Shown here one piece after another: positions 24,134 through 35,690 of a stretch of 64,000 nucleotides of DNA. The DNA is taken from positions 283,198,888 through 283,262,887 of the forward strand of contig CM022303.1 in NCBI GenBank assembly GCA_011799875.1, written 5' to 3'. Source of the stretch: Thinopyrum elongatum. Taxonomy: Eukaryota > Streptophyta > Magnoliopsida > Poales > Poaceae. The position numbers and the translations under genes are program-made. The notes beneath the pieces were generated by a model. That model was given only the letters and a program-made list of their open reading frames with translations. It made no database searches and was not told where the DNA came from. Numbering within the stretch: position 1 is the stretch's first letter; every line of letters begins with the position of its first letter.

Positions 24134-27100
24134 TGTAACACCCCCAGTGGTTAACTACAGTAATCACCCTTTTGATTATGCCATGTCATCATGTTTAACA
24201 GTGCATGATCATCATTAGCATTATATTGCATTTCAACTCCTAAGTCAAAATCCAAATTTAAATGAAAGTGGAGAATAAAAGTTGTCTGGCATAGAAACTA
24301 AAATGTTCGTTAAATAGATAATAATCTAGAGACAATTCTAAAATTATAATCAACTTTTACTAAATTCATTATGTGCCTCAAACAGCAACAAAACAGAGAT
24401 ATAGAATCCAATTTCTTTTAATTAAAATTCAAGTGAAATCATTTGTACACCAAACCAATTTTTAGCAGTGACTAATGTTGCACTGTGAATTATGGAACAA
24501 TTGCTATGTTTTACAAAAACCATTATGAGGCCTAACTATTTACTAAACAGAGACGTATGAATAAATAAAAAGAAAAGACAAAAGAAAACAAAACAGTAAA
24601 AAAAAGGAAAGAAAAAGGGCCCCCCCCCCCCGACTGGGCCTAGCCCAGCTGGCCTCGACCCAGCCGGCCCACCACCCCTGGCCTATATGGCTCCCTCCCG
24701 AGCACCCAAACCCTAAACCGCTACCCCCCTCGATCCCCACACTCCTTCCCCCCCCCCCGTGCGCCGCCTCCCAAAGGCGAGGGCCCGACCCCCGCCCGGT
24801 GCTCGGCGCCCGCGCCGGCCGGCCCTTCCACGGCGACCGCCGTCGGCCACCCCCCGGCGCCCTCACCACTGCCACGCCGCCTCCCATCCCCTTCCCCGAC
24901 GGCCACCGCCTCTGCCCCCCCCTCTGTGAGCCACCCCCTGCCCCTCGCCCCCTCGCCGCGGACACCGCGCGCCGGGCCGCGCCCTGGCCGCGCCCTCGTC
25001 CGGCCGCTGCTGCGCGCCTGCTTTGCCCGCACCTGCCTCCCGCGCCTCGCCCGTGCCCCGGCCTCGCCTGCCTCGCGCCTCCCACACCGCGCTGGTCCCG
25101 CTCGCCGCTCGCCTCGCTGCCGCCTGTAGCTGCCCGCGCGCTGCTGCTCGCCCTCGCGGCCACCGCCCCTTCCCTGCGTCCCCGTTCGCCGCAGTCGCCT
25201 TGCCCCGATCGGGCCAGCGCCGGCCGACCGGCCGGCCGCGCCTTGGCCGTGGCCTCGCCGCCCCTGCTGGGCGAGCACCCGCTCGGCGCCTAACGCCTGC
25301 GCGCCCGCCTGCCTGCAGTGGCCTTTGGGCCACTGACGTATGGGCCCGGCCCCCCTGGGCCACTTACACGCAGGGCCCAGCCCCTAGAAGCAAAAAAAAA
25401 TGTGTAATAAAAATGAATTAATAAAATAATATTTAGTTAATTAATTAATTAATTAGTGAATTAATTAATTTAATTAATCCTACTTAATTCTTCTAATTAA
25501 TTAGTTAGTTTAATTAATCAGTAATAAATTAGCTAAACCACTAATTAGCCAACAGCCTATGACAGGTGGGACCCACTGGTCCTGACATCATGCTGACGTC
25601 ATGCTGACGTCAGCAAACACTGTTTCGGATAATGTTTAATTTAAATAATTAAATAAATTCTAGAAATTAATAAAAACTTTAGAAAATCATATAAAATAAT
25701 CTGTAACTCAGATCGAAAAACTTTGTACATGAAAGTCGCTCAGAACGACGAGACGAATCCGAATACGCTGTCCGTTCGTCCGCCACACGTCCCTAACTAT
25801 CCGAATGGGCAACCGCTCCCCTCTTTTCGTCTGTCCGAAAAGCCGGACACCGGGAATACTTTCCCGGATGTTTTTCTCTTTCGCCGGTATTACCTAGCCC
25901 TAAGATAGAACACCGCTAGCTCTGGTTATTGACATGTCATGCACTTGTTTGCTTAGTATTTACTGTTTCCTCCCCCTCTTCTCTCTCGATAGCCCCCGAC
26001 ACCGACGTCGTCCCCGAGGCCGACACAGCTCCGGAGCCCGAAGACACCATTGACAACCTGGCCCTTGCCACCGAGCAACCAGGCAAGCCCTCCCCCCTTT
26101 TTGATCATCCCGATATCGCCTATTCTATTTTCTCATGCTTGCATTAGAATTGCTGCTGCTACTGCTTTACCTATTCTGATGCATAGCCTGTTTATTGTAA
26201 CCTGTTGTTGATAATTACCTGCATATCCTAAACTGCTTAGTATAGGCTGGGTAGAGACCTATCAGTGACCCCACTTATCCCGACTGCCCCGCTGGATTAT
26301 CTGAAGACCCGATCAACGGGAATTGAAGACCAGGCCCCGGCACCGCACATCACCCCCCCTTAGTTGTAACGACACTGCAGCATTACTATCGAGTGTCGAG
26401 GGTGATACCTCGTGTAGCACTTCTGATGTTAACTCTGTAGAGTAGCTATTCGGTCGTGGTCATTGAGGGCGATTCCTCCTTCACCGCTTCCGATAACGAC
26501 GCCGTCGTACGACACCTCAAGTGTGAACCCAGCGAGGGTGATTCCTCCGAGTTCACCTTGACGATTACATCGAGTAGGAATCCAACGAGGGTGATACCTC
26601 GGATTCCCCTGATGTTATGGACACACGGATACTTGGATTTTACACTGTTACTTGGATAGGCGGGTCGACCCTGAGGGGTACCCGCGTGCGCCTGAGAGGC
26701 GAGTGTTGTGAAGACAGGTGCCTGTATGGCGCCTGAGTGATGAATACGAGGCGCGGCCGGGCATTCTTAACCCTTGCAGCAAGTCCTCGAGACGGGGCGA
26801 CGGGGTCACATCTTTCGTGAGTCCCTGCTCGTTACCGCAAGCCCTAGTCCAATAACGATTTGGATATTTGATTCGAGCAGGCATCTGGCCTGATAGCACT
26901 AACCATCACGTGGGCATAGTATGGGCGTTCTGCATCGTAGCATCAGCCGACAGTTCTGTCAGACGTCCAGTTCAGCATTGCGGCCGGGTCGGATCGTGCC
27001 GTTGGCGCTGGTATCCACCCTGCTCGCAACGACCCGGAGTGCACAGGGCGATGGCCCAAGACCCCTGAGCGCTTAGGATGTAGTCCAGCGGGGACCTCTC

Positions 27101-28085
27101 TGCTGAGCTCTAGGTAGGGCTGCGGTGTGTGGTTTGGCCGAGGCCGGGCATGACCCAGGAAAGTGTGTCCGGCCGGAGTTAATCGAGCGTGTTGGGTAAG
27201 TTGGTGCACCCCTGCAGGGAAGAACACTTCTATCGATAGCCTGTCCTACGGTAAAGGACACTCGGAGTTGTATCCTGATTGATACAATTTTAGAACTGGA
27301 TACTTGGATATGAGGCTCTGGGATTGCTTCTCGCAGGGAGTCAAGAAGGGATATCAGGACGAGGTTGATGACTGTATCGCTCTGGGATTGCTTTCTCGCA
27401 GGGAGTCGAGAAAGGTTCTCTGGGTGAGGATGAGACTTAATGATATTGATACTTTATAATGAACTGTTCTACTCTCTTCTACTGCTGCAAGACCGCTGAA
27501 GATGCTAGTCTTCGATAGGACTAGGCCTTCTCTCTATTCTGGCATTTCTGCAGCCCAGTCCACATATACAGCCTCCCCTTGAAAATGTTGCATATGTAGT
27601 GTAGATCCTTGCTTGCTGAGTACTTCTGAGTACTCACGGTTGCTTTGTTTTCCTTTTCTCCCCATATCAGTTTGTCGTGACCAAGATGACGGAGCCCCTG
27701 AGACAGCTGTCCCCGCCGACGATCACTACTACTACCCCGAGGGTGGATACTGCTACTACGAGCTTGCCGTCGACCAGGAGTAGGATCGGAGGGTCCCAGG
27801 CAGGAGGCCTGCGCCTTTCGATCGTAGTGTTTTTCTTTTGCCCCGCCTTTCTAAAGGCCTTTCTGTTTCTGTTTAATATCTGTACTCAGATATCTGATGC
27901 TTCCACTGACGCTTTTACGCAAGCTTATGTATTCGAGCCCTCGAGGCCCCTGGCTTGTAATATAAAGCTTGTATGACTTTATTTATGTTTTAGAGTTGTG
28001 TTGTGATATCTTCCCATGAGTCCTTAGGCTTGATCGTGTGCATTTGCATGTATGATTAGTGCACGATTAGGCCGGGGGCATCACA
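24134..28085 (+). repeat. 3' LTR of element A (3952 bp)
   Basis: Same structure as the 5' LTR, with scattered substitutions and small indels, for example in the GC-rich block, where about 30 bases present at 16010-16050 are missing. It ends GGGGGCATCACA. The first hairpin arm is mutated (CAAGAAG at about 27352), while the second hairpin is intact. Confidence 0.9.
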
Positions 28086-28090
28086 GCGGG

Positions 28091-28585
28091 GCGCTGTGAT
28101 ATAGAACCACAGTTGTTGCCACCCTTTGACGGTCTCCACAAAGGTACCTTTGGGCCATGTGACATTGGGCATCTTGCTCACCATGGCCCCTCCGCACTCT
28201 GCGTGTTGGCCATCCACCACCTTCGGCTTCACGTTGAAAATCTTGAGCCATAGTCCGAAGTGAGGTGGGATGTGGAGGAAAGCCTCGCACACGACAATTA
28301 ATGCCGAGATGTTGAGGATAGAATTTGGGGCTAGATCATGGAAATCTAGCCTGTAGTAGAACATCAGTCCGCGGACGAAAGGGTGGAGTGGAAACCCTAA
28401 CCTGCGGACGAAGTGGGGGATGAACACCACCCTCTCATGAGGCTTGGGGTGGGGATGATCTGTCCCTTGGCTGGAAGCCGATGAGCGATTTCCTTGGCCA
28501 AATACTCCGCCTCCCGGAGCTTCGCGATGTCCTTCTCCTTGACGGAGGGGGCCATCCACTTGCCTTGTGCTCTGGATCCGGACAT
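28091..28585 (-). pseudogene. Antisense ORF of element B, exon 1, N-terminal half
   Basis: The ATG is at 28583-28585 on the minus strand: MSGSRAQGKWMAPSVKEK. The pattern M-x-GS-x-A-x-GKW-x-A is shared with the start of the same ORF in element F (46276). Downstream are IPTPSLMRG and PNSILNISALIVVCEAFL. Element A splits the exon after FYITAPR. A one-base frame change near 28440 (PKPHERVVF in one frame, TPSLMRGWCSS in the other) shows further decay. In an intact copy this would be a spliced protein of several hundred residues with a C-terminal coiled coil. Its function is unknown. Confidence 0.7.
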
Positions 28586-28694
28586 GGTCGGAGTGCTTCT
28601 TTGAGGCAGAAAAGATGAGAACTTGGGCGCTGGAGCTCGAGAATGGAGAGGCAGAGAAGGAGAAGGCGTGGGTGAAAGGGATGAATCCTTATCT

Positions 28695-28704
28695 CCTTAT
28701 AAAG
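28695..28704 (-). promoter_or_regulatory. Candidate TATA box for the antisense ORF of B
   Basis: CCTTTATAAG on the minus strand, about 115 bp upstream of the ATG at 28585. Element F has CTATAAAAGG at the equivalent position (about 134 bp upstream once E is removed). Conservation of place supports a real promoter. Confidence 0.45.
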
Positions 28705-29120
28705 GCAGTGAATATCAAGCGCCTCCCCACTCGCCTTAAAACTCGCCTATTCCCAAGGGCTGTGCAGACGACGCGGTTGGGTTACCCACGCCCGTATTGA
28801 TGAGAATCCCACAATAAAGGGACACGATCTCTGCTGTGACAAGGCGTGCCACTGGAAAACCGCATCTTAAAGCGTGGAGCGGGAGGCTAAAAAACGGTTC
28901 GAGATAATGACCGAGCAGGAACGTGGTGTCGCGTTATATAAATTGTCAGCGGATTGGACTCATGAAATATTATACTCTCTGCGGTTGTGTATGGTACTTG
29001 TTTTGCAGAGCCGGACACATTTTCTACGCTCGGAGTCTGTTTTGGAGTATTCGGAGGAGGAACCCGCCTTGCAATGCCGAAGACAATCTGCGCGCCGGAC
29101 ACATCGTCATTGAAGCCTGG

Positions 29121-29132
29121 TTCAGGGGCTAC
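29121..29132 (+). other. Polypurine tract of element B
   Basis: TTCAGGGGCTAC precedes the 3' LTR. The equivalent TTCGGGGGCTAC precedes the LTR of element F at 54192. Confidence 0.6.
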
Positions 29133-29615
29133 TAAGGGAGTCCTGGATTAAGGGGTCCTCGGGCGTCCGGGCTACGTAATGTGGGCCGGACTGATGGGCC
29201 ATGAAGATACAAGACAGAAGACTCTCTCCCGTGTCCGGATGGGACTCTCCTTGGCGTGGAGGGCAAGCTTGGCGTTCAGATATGAAGATTCCTTTCTCTG
29301 TAACCGACTTTGTATAACCCTAGTCCCCTCCGGTGTCTATATAAGCCGGAGCGTTTAGTCCGTAGAGACAAGGATAGTCACAATCATAATCAGACAGGCT
29401 AGACTTCTAGGGTTTTAGCCATTATGATCTCATGGTAGATCAACTCTTGTAATACTCATATTCATCAAGATCAATCAAGCAGGACGTAGGGTATTACCTC
29501 CATAGAGAGGGCCCGAACCTGGGTAAACATCGTGTCCCCCGTCTCCTGTTACCATCGACCTTAGCCGCACGGTTCGGGACCCCCTACCCGAGATCCGTCG
29601 GTTTTGACACCGACA
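29133..29615 (+). repeat. 3' LTR of element B
   Basis: Same length as the 5' LTR (483 bp), ending GACACCGACA and followed by the target duplication CCGTG. Confidence 0.9.
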
Positions 29616-29620
29616 CCGTG

Positions 29621-30874
29621 CACCTCCTGACCTAATTATTTCGCCTATATATTCCCAAATATCCCCAAACCACCAGAGGCATCCATGAAAACACTTTTCC
29701 ACCGCCGCAACCTTCTGTACCCGTGAGATCCCATCTAGGGATCTTTTTCGGCACCCTGCCAGAGGGGGATTCGATCACGGAGGGCTTCTACATCAACCCT
29801 ATTGCCCTTCCGATGAAGCGTGGGTTGTTTACCACAGACCTACGGGTCCATAGCTAGTAGCTAGATGGCTTCTTCTCTCTCTTTAATTCTCAATACCATG
29901 TTCTCCTCGATGTTCTTGGAGATCTATTCGATGTAATACTTTTTTTGCGGTGTGTTTTCCGAGATCCGATGAATTGTGGATTTATGATCAGCTTATCTCT
30001 GAACATTATTTGAATCTTCTCTGAATTCTTTTATGCATGATTTGATATCTTTGTAATTCTCTTCGAATTATCGGTTTGGTTTAGCCAACTAGATTGGTTT
30101 TTCTTGCAATGGGAGAAGTGCTTAGCTTTGGGTTCAATCTTGCGGTGTCCTTTCCCAGTGACAGTAGGGGCAGCAAGGCACGTATTGGATTGTTGCCATC
30201 GAGGATAAAAAGATGCGGTTTTCATCATATTTCTTGAGTTAATTCCTCTACATCATGTCATCTTACTTAATGCATTACTCCGTTATTTATGAACTTAATA
30301 CTCTAGATGCATGCTGGATAGCGGTCGATGTGTGGAGTAATAGTAGTAGATGCAGAATCATTTTGGTCTACTTGACACGGACGTGATGCCTATATTCATG
30401 ATCATTTCCTTAGATATCGTCATAACTTTGCGCTTTTCTATCAATTGCTCAGCAATAATTTTTTCACCCACCGTATTATTTTCTATCTTGAGAGAAGCCT
30501 CTAGTGAAACCTATGGCCCCGGGTCTATTTTCCATCATATAAGTTTCTATTTTCCATCATACAAGTTTCCGATCTACTATTTTGCAATCTTTTACTTTCC
30601 GATCTATAAACCAAAAATACCAAAAATATTTACTTTATCGTTTGTCTATCTCTATCAGATCTCACTTTTGTAAATAACCGTGAGGGATTGACAACCCCTT
30701 TATCTCGTTGGGTGCAAGTTGTTTGATTGTTTGTGCAGGTATTCGGTGATTTGTGCGTTGTCTCCTACTGGATTGATACCTTGGTTCTCAAACTGAGGGA
30801 AATACTTATCTCTACTTTGCTGCATCACCCTTTCCTCTTCATGGGAAAAATCAACGCAAGCTCAAGAAGTAGCA
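29621..30874 (+). repeat. Solo LTR C, right part
   Basis: Continues the LTR started at 7151. A TATA-like TATATATT is at 29646-29653. It ends CTCAAGAAGTAGCA and is followed directly by the target duplication GGCAT. No PBS or PPT is present. Confidence 0.8.
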
Positions 30875-30879
30875 GGCAT

Positions 30880-32095
30880 CTCAAGGGGTGTCAACTTACA
30901 ACTATGGCCATGCCGCGCTGGAGAGACCCCCTAGGAAACATCCTCGTCCTCGAGGACGCATGGCAGGCCAGCTAGCATGGCCTTCTCCCACTCATATTTA
31001 CGCACCCTCTTAAAATATTGGGTGTGGCTAGATCTCAGTCAACTGAGATTTAACCAAGTCTCAGTCAAGTGACATTATACACAACAGAGAAAAGAAAGAA
31101 CTAAAAATAAAGTTTTGCACGAATCTCAATGTAAAATCTGATGGATATAGCATCGGCTGAGACATAACAAAGTCTAAGTCGACTAAGACTTAGCAAGACT
31201 GGAAAATATTTGGTGCAAGTACCGCTGAGTCTTGCGGATGTGAGGAAGTCAGAGCGACTTACGATTTCTCCCAAAGGATTGTCGTCCAAGGTCTCCCAAC
31301 CTTGACGAGGATGAGAAGTACGACCGCCTTGCGAATCCATGGCAATGGCGACGAACTTCCTTGTCCCTTGGGGAGCTGGTTTACACGAGACGAGATGGTA
31401 ACTGCAGGGCTTCGTCCCTTCGGAAAGGATGTTCTGTGGGCGCGCACTAGTGCAGTTTATATTTGAGATTAGGGAGTTGGCGGGCGGTTTGTTGTACAAC
31501 ACATTCATGTCCATCCACTAGCCTGGAATTAAAGCACGCACAACATTTACAATGACTGGGATTAGTTTGTTTTCCGGGCGCATGGACCAAGGAGGACTAG
31601 CGGACCTCGTCGCCCTTTTTCGAGCACGAATTCGACAACTACGTGCGTGACATGCGTGCATGCAAATCTTGCGTGACCAAACCGTGCGAGGCGGAGCGGT
31701 AGGCTATCGAACTATAGCCTGCATGTTCTAGCCATGTCATCCACACGCAACCTAAAGGCCAATTAATACTCCGTTGGTGTACGTGCTACCTATATTGTAC
31801 TATGCATTGTTTGGCACGAACGTTCCTTGGAGCTCGTGCTGCAACTGGCGTACTCCACAGCCCGCTTCCCTTCTCCTTCCTCTTCCACCACCCGGGCACG
31901 TCCACGGGAAGCGACCGGTCAACCCTAATATAGTACTACTAGCACAAAAAGATGCATGCATGACCACTAAACTTTCCTTTCTCTTATCTCTGTGAAATAA
32001 ATATGGCGTGAGACTCAAAGCCCTTTAACTCTGAGTATAATGGAAATCTATTTTTTTAGATGAGCCCTTTAAACAAGAAAGAAGGGAGTATTAGA
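30880..32095. other. Unassigned sequence, contains a TCAGTC/GACTGA repeat
   Basis: No convincing gene. Between about 31025 and 31200 short palindromic motifs recur (TCAGTCAACTGAGATTTAACC; AAGTCTCAGTCAAGTGAC; TAAGTCGACTAAGACTTAGC). They look like a small dispersed repeat of MITE type, but I cannot fix its ends. Confidence 0.4.
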
Positions 32096-32287
32096 ATTAT
32101 GTTTTTTTAACAAATAAAAGGCGCTCGCCAAGCTTTCATTCATTCATCTTAAAAGCAGTTTACATTGAGGAGTAGTACTAGATATCTCAAATCCATACAT
32201 ACCATGCAATAGTACTAACTAGTACTAAGTACATAACCTAAGGTAGACCACACCACTCGTTGTCGGAGATGGGTAGGCGGTCGCATG

Positions 32288-32729
32288 CTACAACTCCAGC
32301 TCCTCCTGCTCCTCCTCCAGTTTGGTGAACATCTCATTGATCCCCCACTCCCGTTGGCGATGGAAGCGGCGGTTGGCCTCCACCTCGGCGTCCGACTGGA
32401 TGGACTCGAGGATGGCCTATTGTTCCGTCACCCGCTCCACTTAGGTCAACTCCACCATGGCGAGGCATGCAGCCGATGGCGCCGGCTCCGCCTCACCCTC
32501 GTCGTCGTCCTCCTGTTCTGGCTCTGCTTCGCCCTCGTCGCCGTTCTCCTCCTCTGGCTCCGCGTGCTGCTCCGCCTCCACCACCTCCTCCTCCGGCTCC
32601 GGCTAGTCCGGATTTTGGAGGTAGGGCGGCTGTGATCTGGGCTTCGCGCCGCCTCCAAATCTCCAGAAGGAGATTAAAGAGCCGCTCCGGTGGGGGCATG
32701 GAGTATGTCGTTACCTTCGATCGGGCCAT
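32288..32729 (-). pseudogene. Degenerate acidic-protein pseudogene
   Basis: The ATG at 32727-32729 (minus) gives MARSKVTTYSMPPPERLFN, then LLLEIWRRREAQITAALPPK. A one-base shift near 32600 is needed to continue into an acidic segment (EPEEEVVEAEQHAEPEEENG). This is followed by SIQSDAEVEANRRFHRQREW and MFTKLEEEQEELEL before a stop at 32288-32290. Two further in-frame stops (TAA, TAG) interrupt the second part. I do not know the function. The layout, a conserved N-terminus, an acidic linker and a C-terminal helix, suggests a once functional small protein, either captured by a transposon or a relic host copy. Confidence 0.5.
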
Positions 32730-32895
32730 GGCTATCGGGCGACGGCGACCGGAGAAGAGGCGGCGGGAGGGGAATGAATGCGGCTACTATTTGGGTTCAC
32801 CGTCCGGCTTAAATAAATGCGCTCCATCATGTGTACCCGCGCGTGCACAAATTGTACACATACGGGTCTGTTTAGGGGGCGTCACGTAACTGGTA

Positions 32896-33370
32896 TGTGT
32901 GTGAGATTCTGAGAGACAGAGTCTGTGTGTGCGCCTCTACTCTTCGGACATGAACTCCACCTTTTGCATCAGGATATAAGTATAATGGTACTACACTTTA
33001 GCTTGTGATTTATGTGGCCATATTAATGTGGTTGTGAAAAAAAATGTCACTTCCTGCTCATGATTTGTGTTATATAATTATGAGAAGTTTGCTAACTACT
33101 AAAATAAAGTGGAATTTGTCCATGTTATATAAGTAAATTAAGGTGACTGATTATCATACGTGTAAGGTTGGATGAAGGGTGGTAGGAACAAATGCTCCAC
33201 CTAGAGCATGTGTGTGTGAAATGGAGTCTTAGAGTGTGTGTGCGTGTGTGTGTGTGTGTGTGAAATTGAGTCTTCGGTAGGGAAAGTAATTAAGTGTGTG
33301 TGGCTTCATCATAGAGAGGTGATGTGTATGGCAGAGGCCTCCAACGAGGGGGGGGGGGGGGGGGGGGTAA
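32896..33370. repeat. GT-rich microsatellite stretch and G homopolymer
   Basis: Several TG/GT runs, including (GT) tracts at about 33235-33262, and a run of about 18 G at 33350-33367. No gene seen. Confidence 0.6.
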
Positions 33371-33979
33371 GAGAGAGAAGAGGCCCGTAAAGAGGGAAGA
33401 GAAGGAGTGTGTGTGTGAGAGGAGTGGACATCGAGATAACGTGTTTATTCGAGAGACACCGAGGAAGACTACTATCGATGGTGCATGTAGGCGGGAATTA
33501 AACGAAGGGATAGTCTTATTGGTTTCTGGGATAGAGGGAAGGAGTGAGAGAGGGGGTATCTAGAAGGAGATAGTTAAGTGTGAGTGTATGTTTTAGAAAA
33601 GAGACCCATCCAGAGGGAAGTCATGTGCACACAAGAAGAGAAAGATTCCATGTGGGGTGAGGGTTGAGGGTAATTAACTATGTATGGAGACATATGAGAC
33701 CTTTGAACGTGCATGTGCGAGAGGTATACATACGTGGGATGTGTGTGCGTGCGTGCATGATCGAGATAAAAGAAAGGAGACATAAGTCATAAGATCAACG
33801 GTATGGGACAGATGGATCGGTATGACAGTATGCATGCATGTGAGAGTGGAGGGAAGAAGGCCCGATGATTGAGCATGTGTTTTTGTCTTTAAGAGAGAGT
33901 GGCGTGGGCTGGAGCATGCATCTATGGCGAGCAGAGAGAGCGAGACACAACGTGTGTGCAAAATAGATCGACCTATACA
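33371..33979. repeat. GA/GT-rich sequence
   Basis: Purine-rich on the plus strand, built from GAGAGA and TGTGTG words. Open frames here are low-complexity artefacts. Confidence 0.5.
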
Positions 33980-34395
33980 TGCATGTATAGAGAAACAGAT
34001 ATAGTGTGCGTGATAGGAAGCAAGAGTGCGTGCGAGAAAGAAAGGTTGACGGAGAAACAGATAGATAGAGAGATAGAGATGCTAGCTAGAGGGACATCGA
34101 CTAGTTTGGGTGTTAGAGATAACAGTCGAGTGGTTCAGAGGGGTGAGTTATGAGTGTGTGAGAGAAAGATAAAAAGGGGGTGCATGACTGCATGTAGAGA
34201 GAAACAAATATAGTGTGCGTGATAGAAAGCAAGAGTGCGGGTGAGAAAGAAGGTTGGTGGAGAAACAGAGAAATAGAAAGATAGAGATGATAGCTAGAGG
34301 GAGATCGGCTAGTGTGTGTGTTAGAGATAAGAGTCGACTGGATAAGAAGGCTGAGTTATGTATGTGGGTGTGAGAGAGAGAGAGATACAGGGTGC
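33980..34395 (+). repeat. Tandem repeat, two ~205-bp units
   Basis: Both units contain ATATAGTGTGCGTGATA, AAGCAAGAGTGCG, GGAGAAACAGA, TAGCTAGAGGGA and GTGTTAGAGATAA in the same order (starts about 33983 and 34192). They differ at many positions. Confidence 0.65.
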
Positions 34396-34830
34396 ATGTG
34401 AGTGACATACAAATGAATATTAAAGAGAAATGAGATCCCGAGAGATGGATTTTTGTGTTTGCGCGAGAGAAAGATATTTCGCAAGGAGAGTCATAGCTAG
34501 AGAGACATATCAGGGAACGCGTGATGTCCCTAGGGAGAGAGGGTGTGTGAGCGGCATACAAAGGGAATGGTGGAGAGATATGAGACCCTGCAAGACGGAG
34601 TTTGTGTTTGTGTGTGAGAGAGATATTTAAGATGGAGAGTCGTAGCTACCGAGAGATAGGGAGCGTGACACATCTTTGTGTGAGAGTGTGTGTGTGAGCG
34701 GCATACACGGGAATAGTAGAGAGAAATGAGACCGCGGGGAGACGAAGTTTGTGTTTGTGTGAGAGAGAGAGATTTCACAGGGAGAATCATAGTTAGAGAA
34801 ACATAGCAGGAAGTTAGATATACTTAGAGA
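34396..34830 (+). repeat. Tandem repeat, three ~145-bp units
   Basis: Units starting at about 34403, 34551 and 34700 share GCATACA (or GACATACA), AGAGAAATGAGA (or AGAGATATGAGA), TTTGTGTTTG and GAGAGAGATATTT-like words, followed by a TCATAG/TCGTAG block. They sit directly next to the two 205-bp units. Confidence 0.6.
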
Positions 34831-35690
34831 GAGATAGAGTGAAGGTCGAGGAAGAAAGTACCGTCAGTGTGTTACGAAGATAAAAGACTGCTGTCGACAT
34901 ACAAGTAGCACGAGAGATACCCGAGAGACGGTGAAGGCGTATAGGTCTAGAAAGATATATAAGCATGAGCGATAGACATATGGGACGAATATCTGGATTA
35001 AACGGAATTCAAATATTTAAACTAGAGACTAGGACATCAATAATATCATAACAAAAATTGGTCTATCAAACATGCATATTCATTTGAATTTGGGGAAACA
35101 TGTAATGTTATTTAGTTTATCAATATTAGTGATCCATAGATTTTTTTAATTAGAAAAAATGCATGGTTTACATGCAATTAATGTCTAAACGGGATTACAC
35201 TATATGTTGCGTGTGTCAAACACATTATACATGTTTGAGAAGTAAAAAAAAGCCGCATGAAACACACATTAATTGGGGACAGTTAGCGAGGAATGCATAC
35301 ATTGGATTTCAACATAAAGTGGTTTCAAATATTAAAAAATTCAAATTAAGATGGATTCAGCCTTATGAATCTGAGATCATGCCATTTGTAAACCATATTT
35401 AGGTATAAAGGGTGTTGTGCTTTTGAAAGTATATATAGATTTGTATTCGAATACAAAATGGATCCTGGTCAGAAAAAAAGAATACAAAATGGATTCGAAT
35501 TGAGTTGGCACAGTAAACGTGCAATATTTTTCTGCAAAAATTTGAACGAAGCGGGGAAACTCGCACTAACCGCCCGAAACCAAAATCTGCGAGATGGAAA
35601 TTACTGCCTATCCCTGACACGCAAAGCCTATCGGCTCGATTTCTATAGGTTTTGATATGGGTAGGCTTGTAATTTCACTTAAACATGACA
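34831..35690. other. AT-rich sequence without a gene
   Basis: I see no conserved frame. A short direct repeat GAATACAAAATGGAT occurs at about 35449 and 35479. Confidence 0.4.

Larger units (their letters stand above)
15147..28085 (+). mobile_element. Complete chromovirus-type Gypsy element A (about 12.9 kb)
   Basis: LTRs at 15147-19128 and 24134-28085, with TGTAACACCC starts and TCACA ends. The initiator-tRNA PBS is at 19132, a gag-pol reading frame with chromodomain at 19747-24097, and a PPT before the 3' LTR. Target duplication: GTGGG (15142-15146) and GCGGG (28086-28090), one CpG-type transition apart. LTRs of about 4 kb plus a C-terminal chromodomain suggest the Tekay/Del clade. The coding region has at least one frameshift and four nonsense codons, so it is dead. 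Confidence 0.9.
7454..29615 (+). mobile_element. Complete Fatima-like Gypsy element B, interrupted by element A
   Basis: Both LTRs are 483 bp (7454-7936 and 29133-29615). CCGTG flanks the element at 7449-7453 and 29616-29620. Without A and its target duplication B would be about 9.2 kb. Order: 5' LTR, PBS, Gag-protease ORF, a non-coding spacer, a minus-strand spliced ORF, PPT, 3' LTR. No reverse transcriptase or integrase is visible, so B is non-autonomous. I count about 16 base differences between the LTRs by eye, so it is not a recent insertion. The name Fatima-like rests on the LTR start and antisense-ORF layout. Confidence 0.85.

Noticed and set aside
7454..28085. Reading B and A as one composite element
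   Set aside because: Separate LTR pairs, PBS types and target duplications show two insertions.
7151..30874. Solo LTR C as the 5' LTR of a full element
   Set aside because: It is followed directly by the GGCAT target duplication, with no PBS or interior.
33324..34790. Several open frames in the GA/GT-rich block
   Set aside because: They are read-through of microsatellite words and lack any conserved start or domain.
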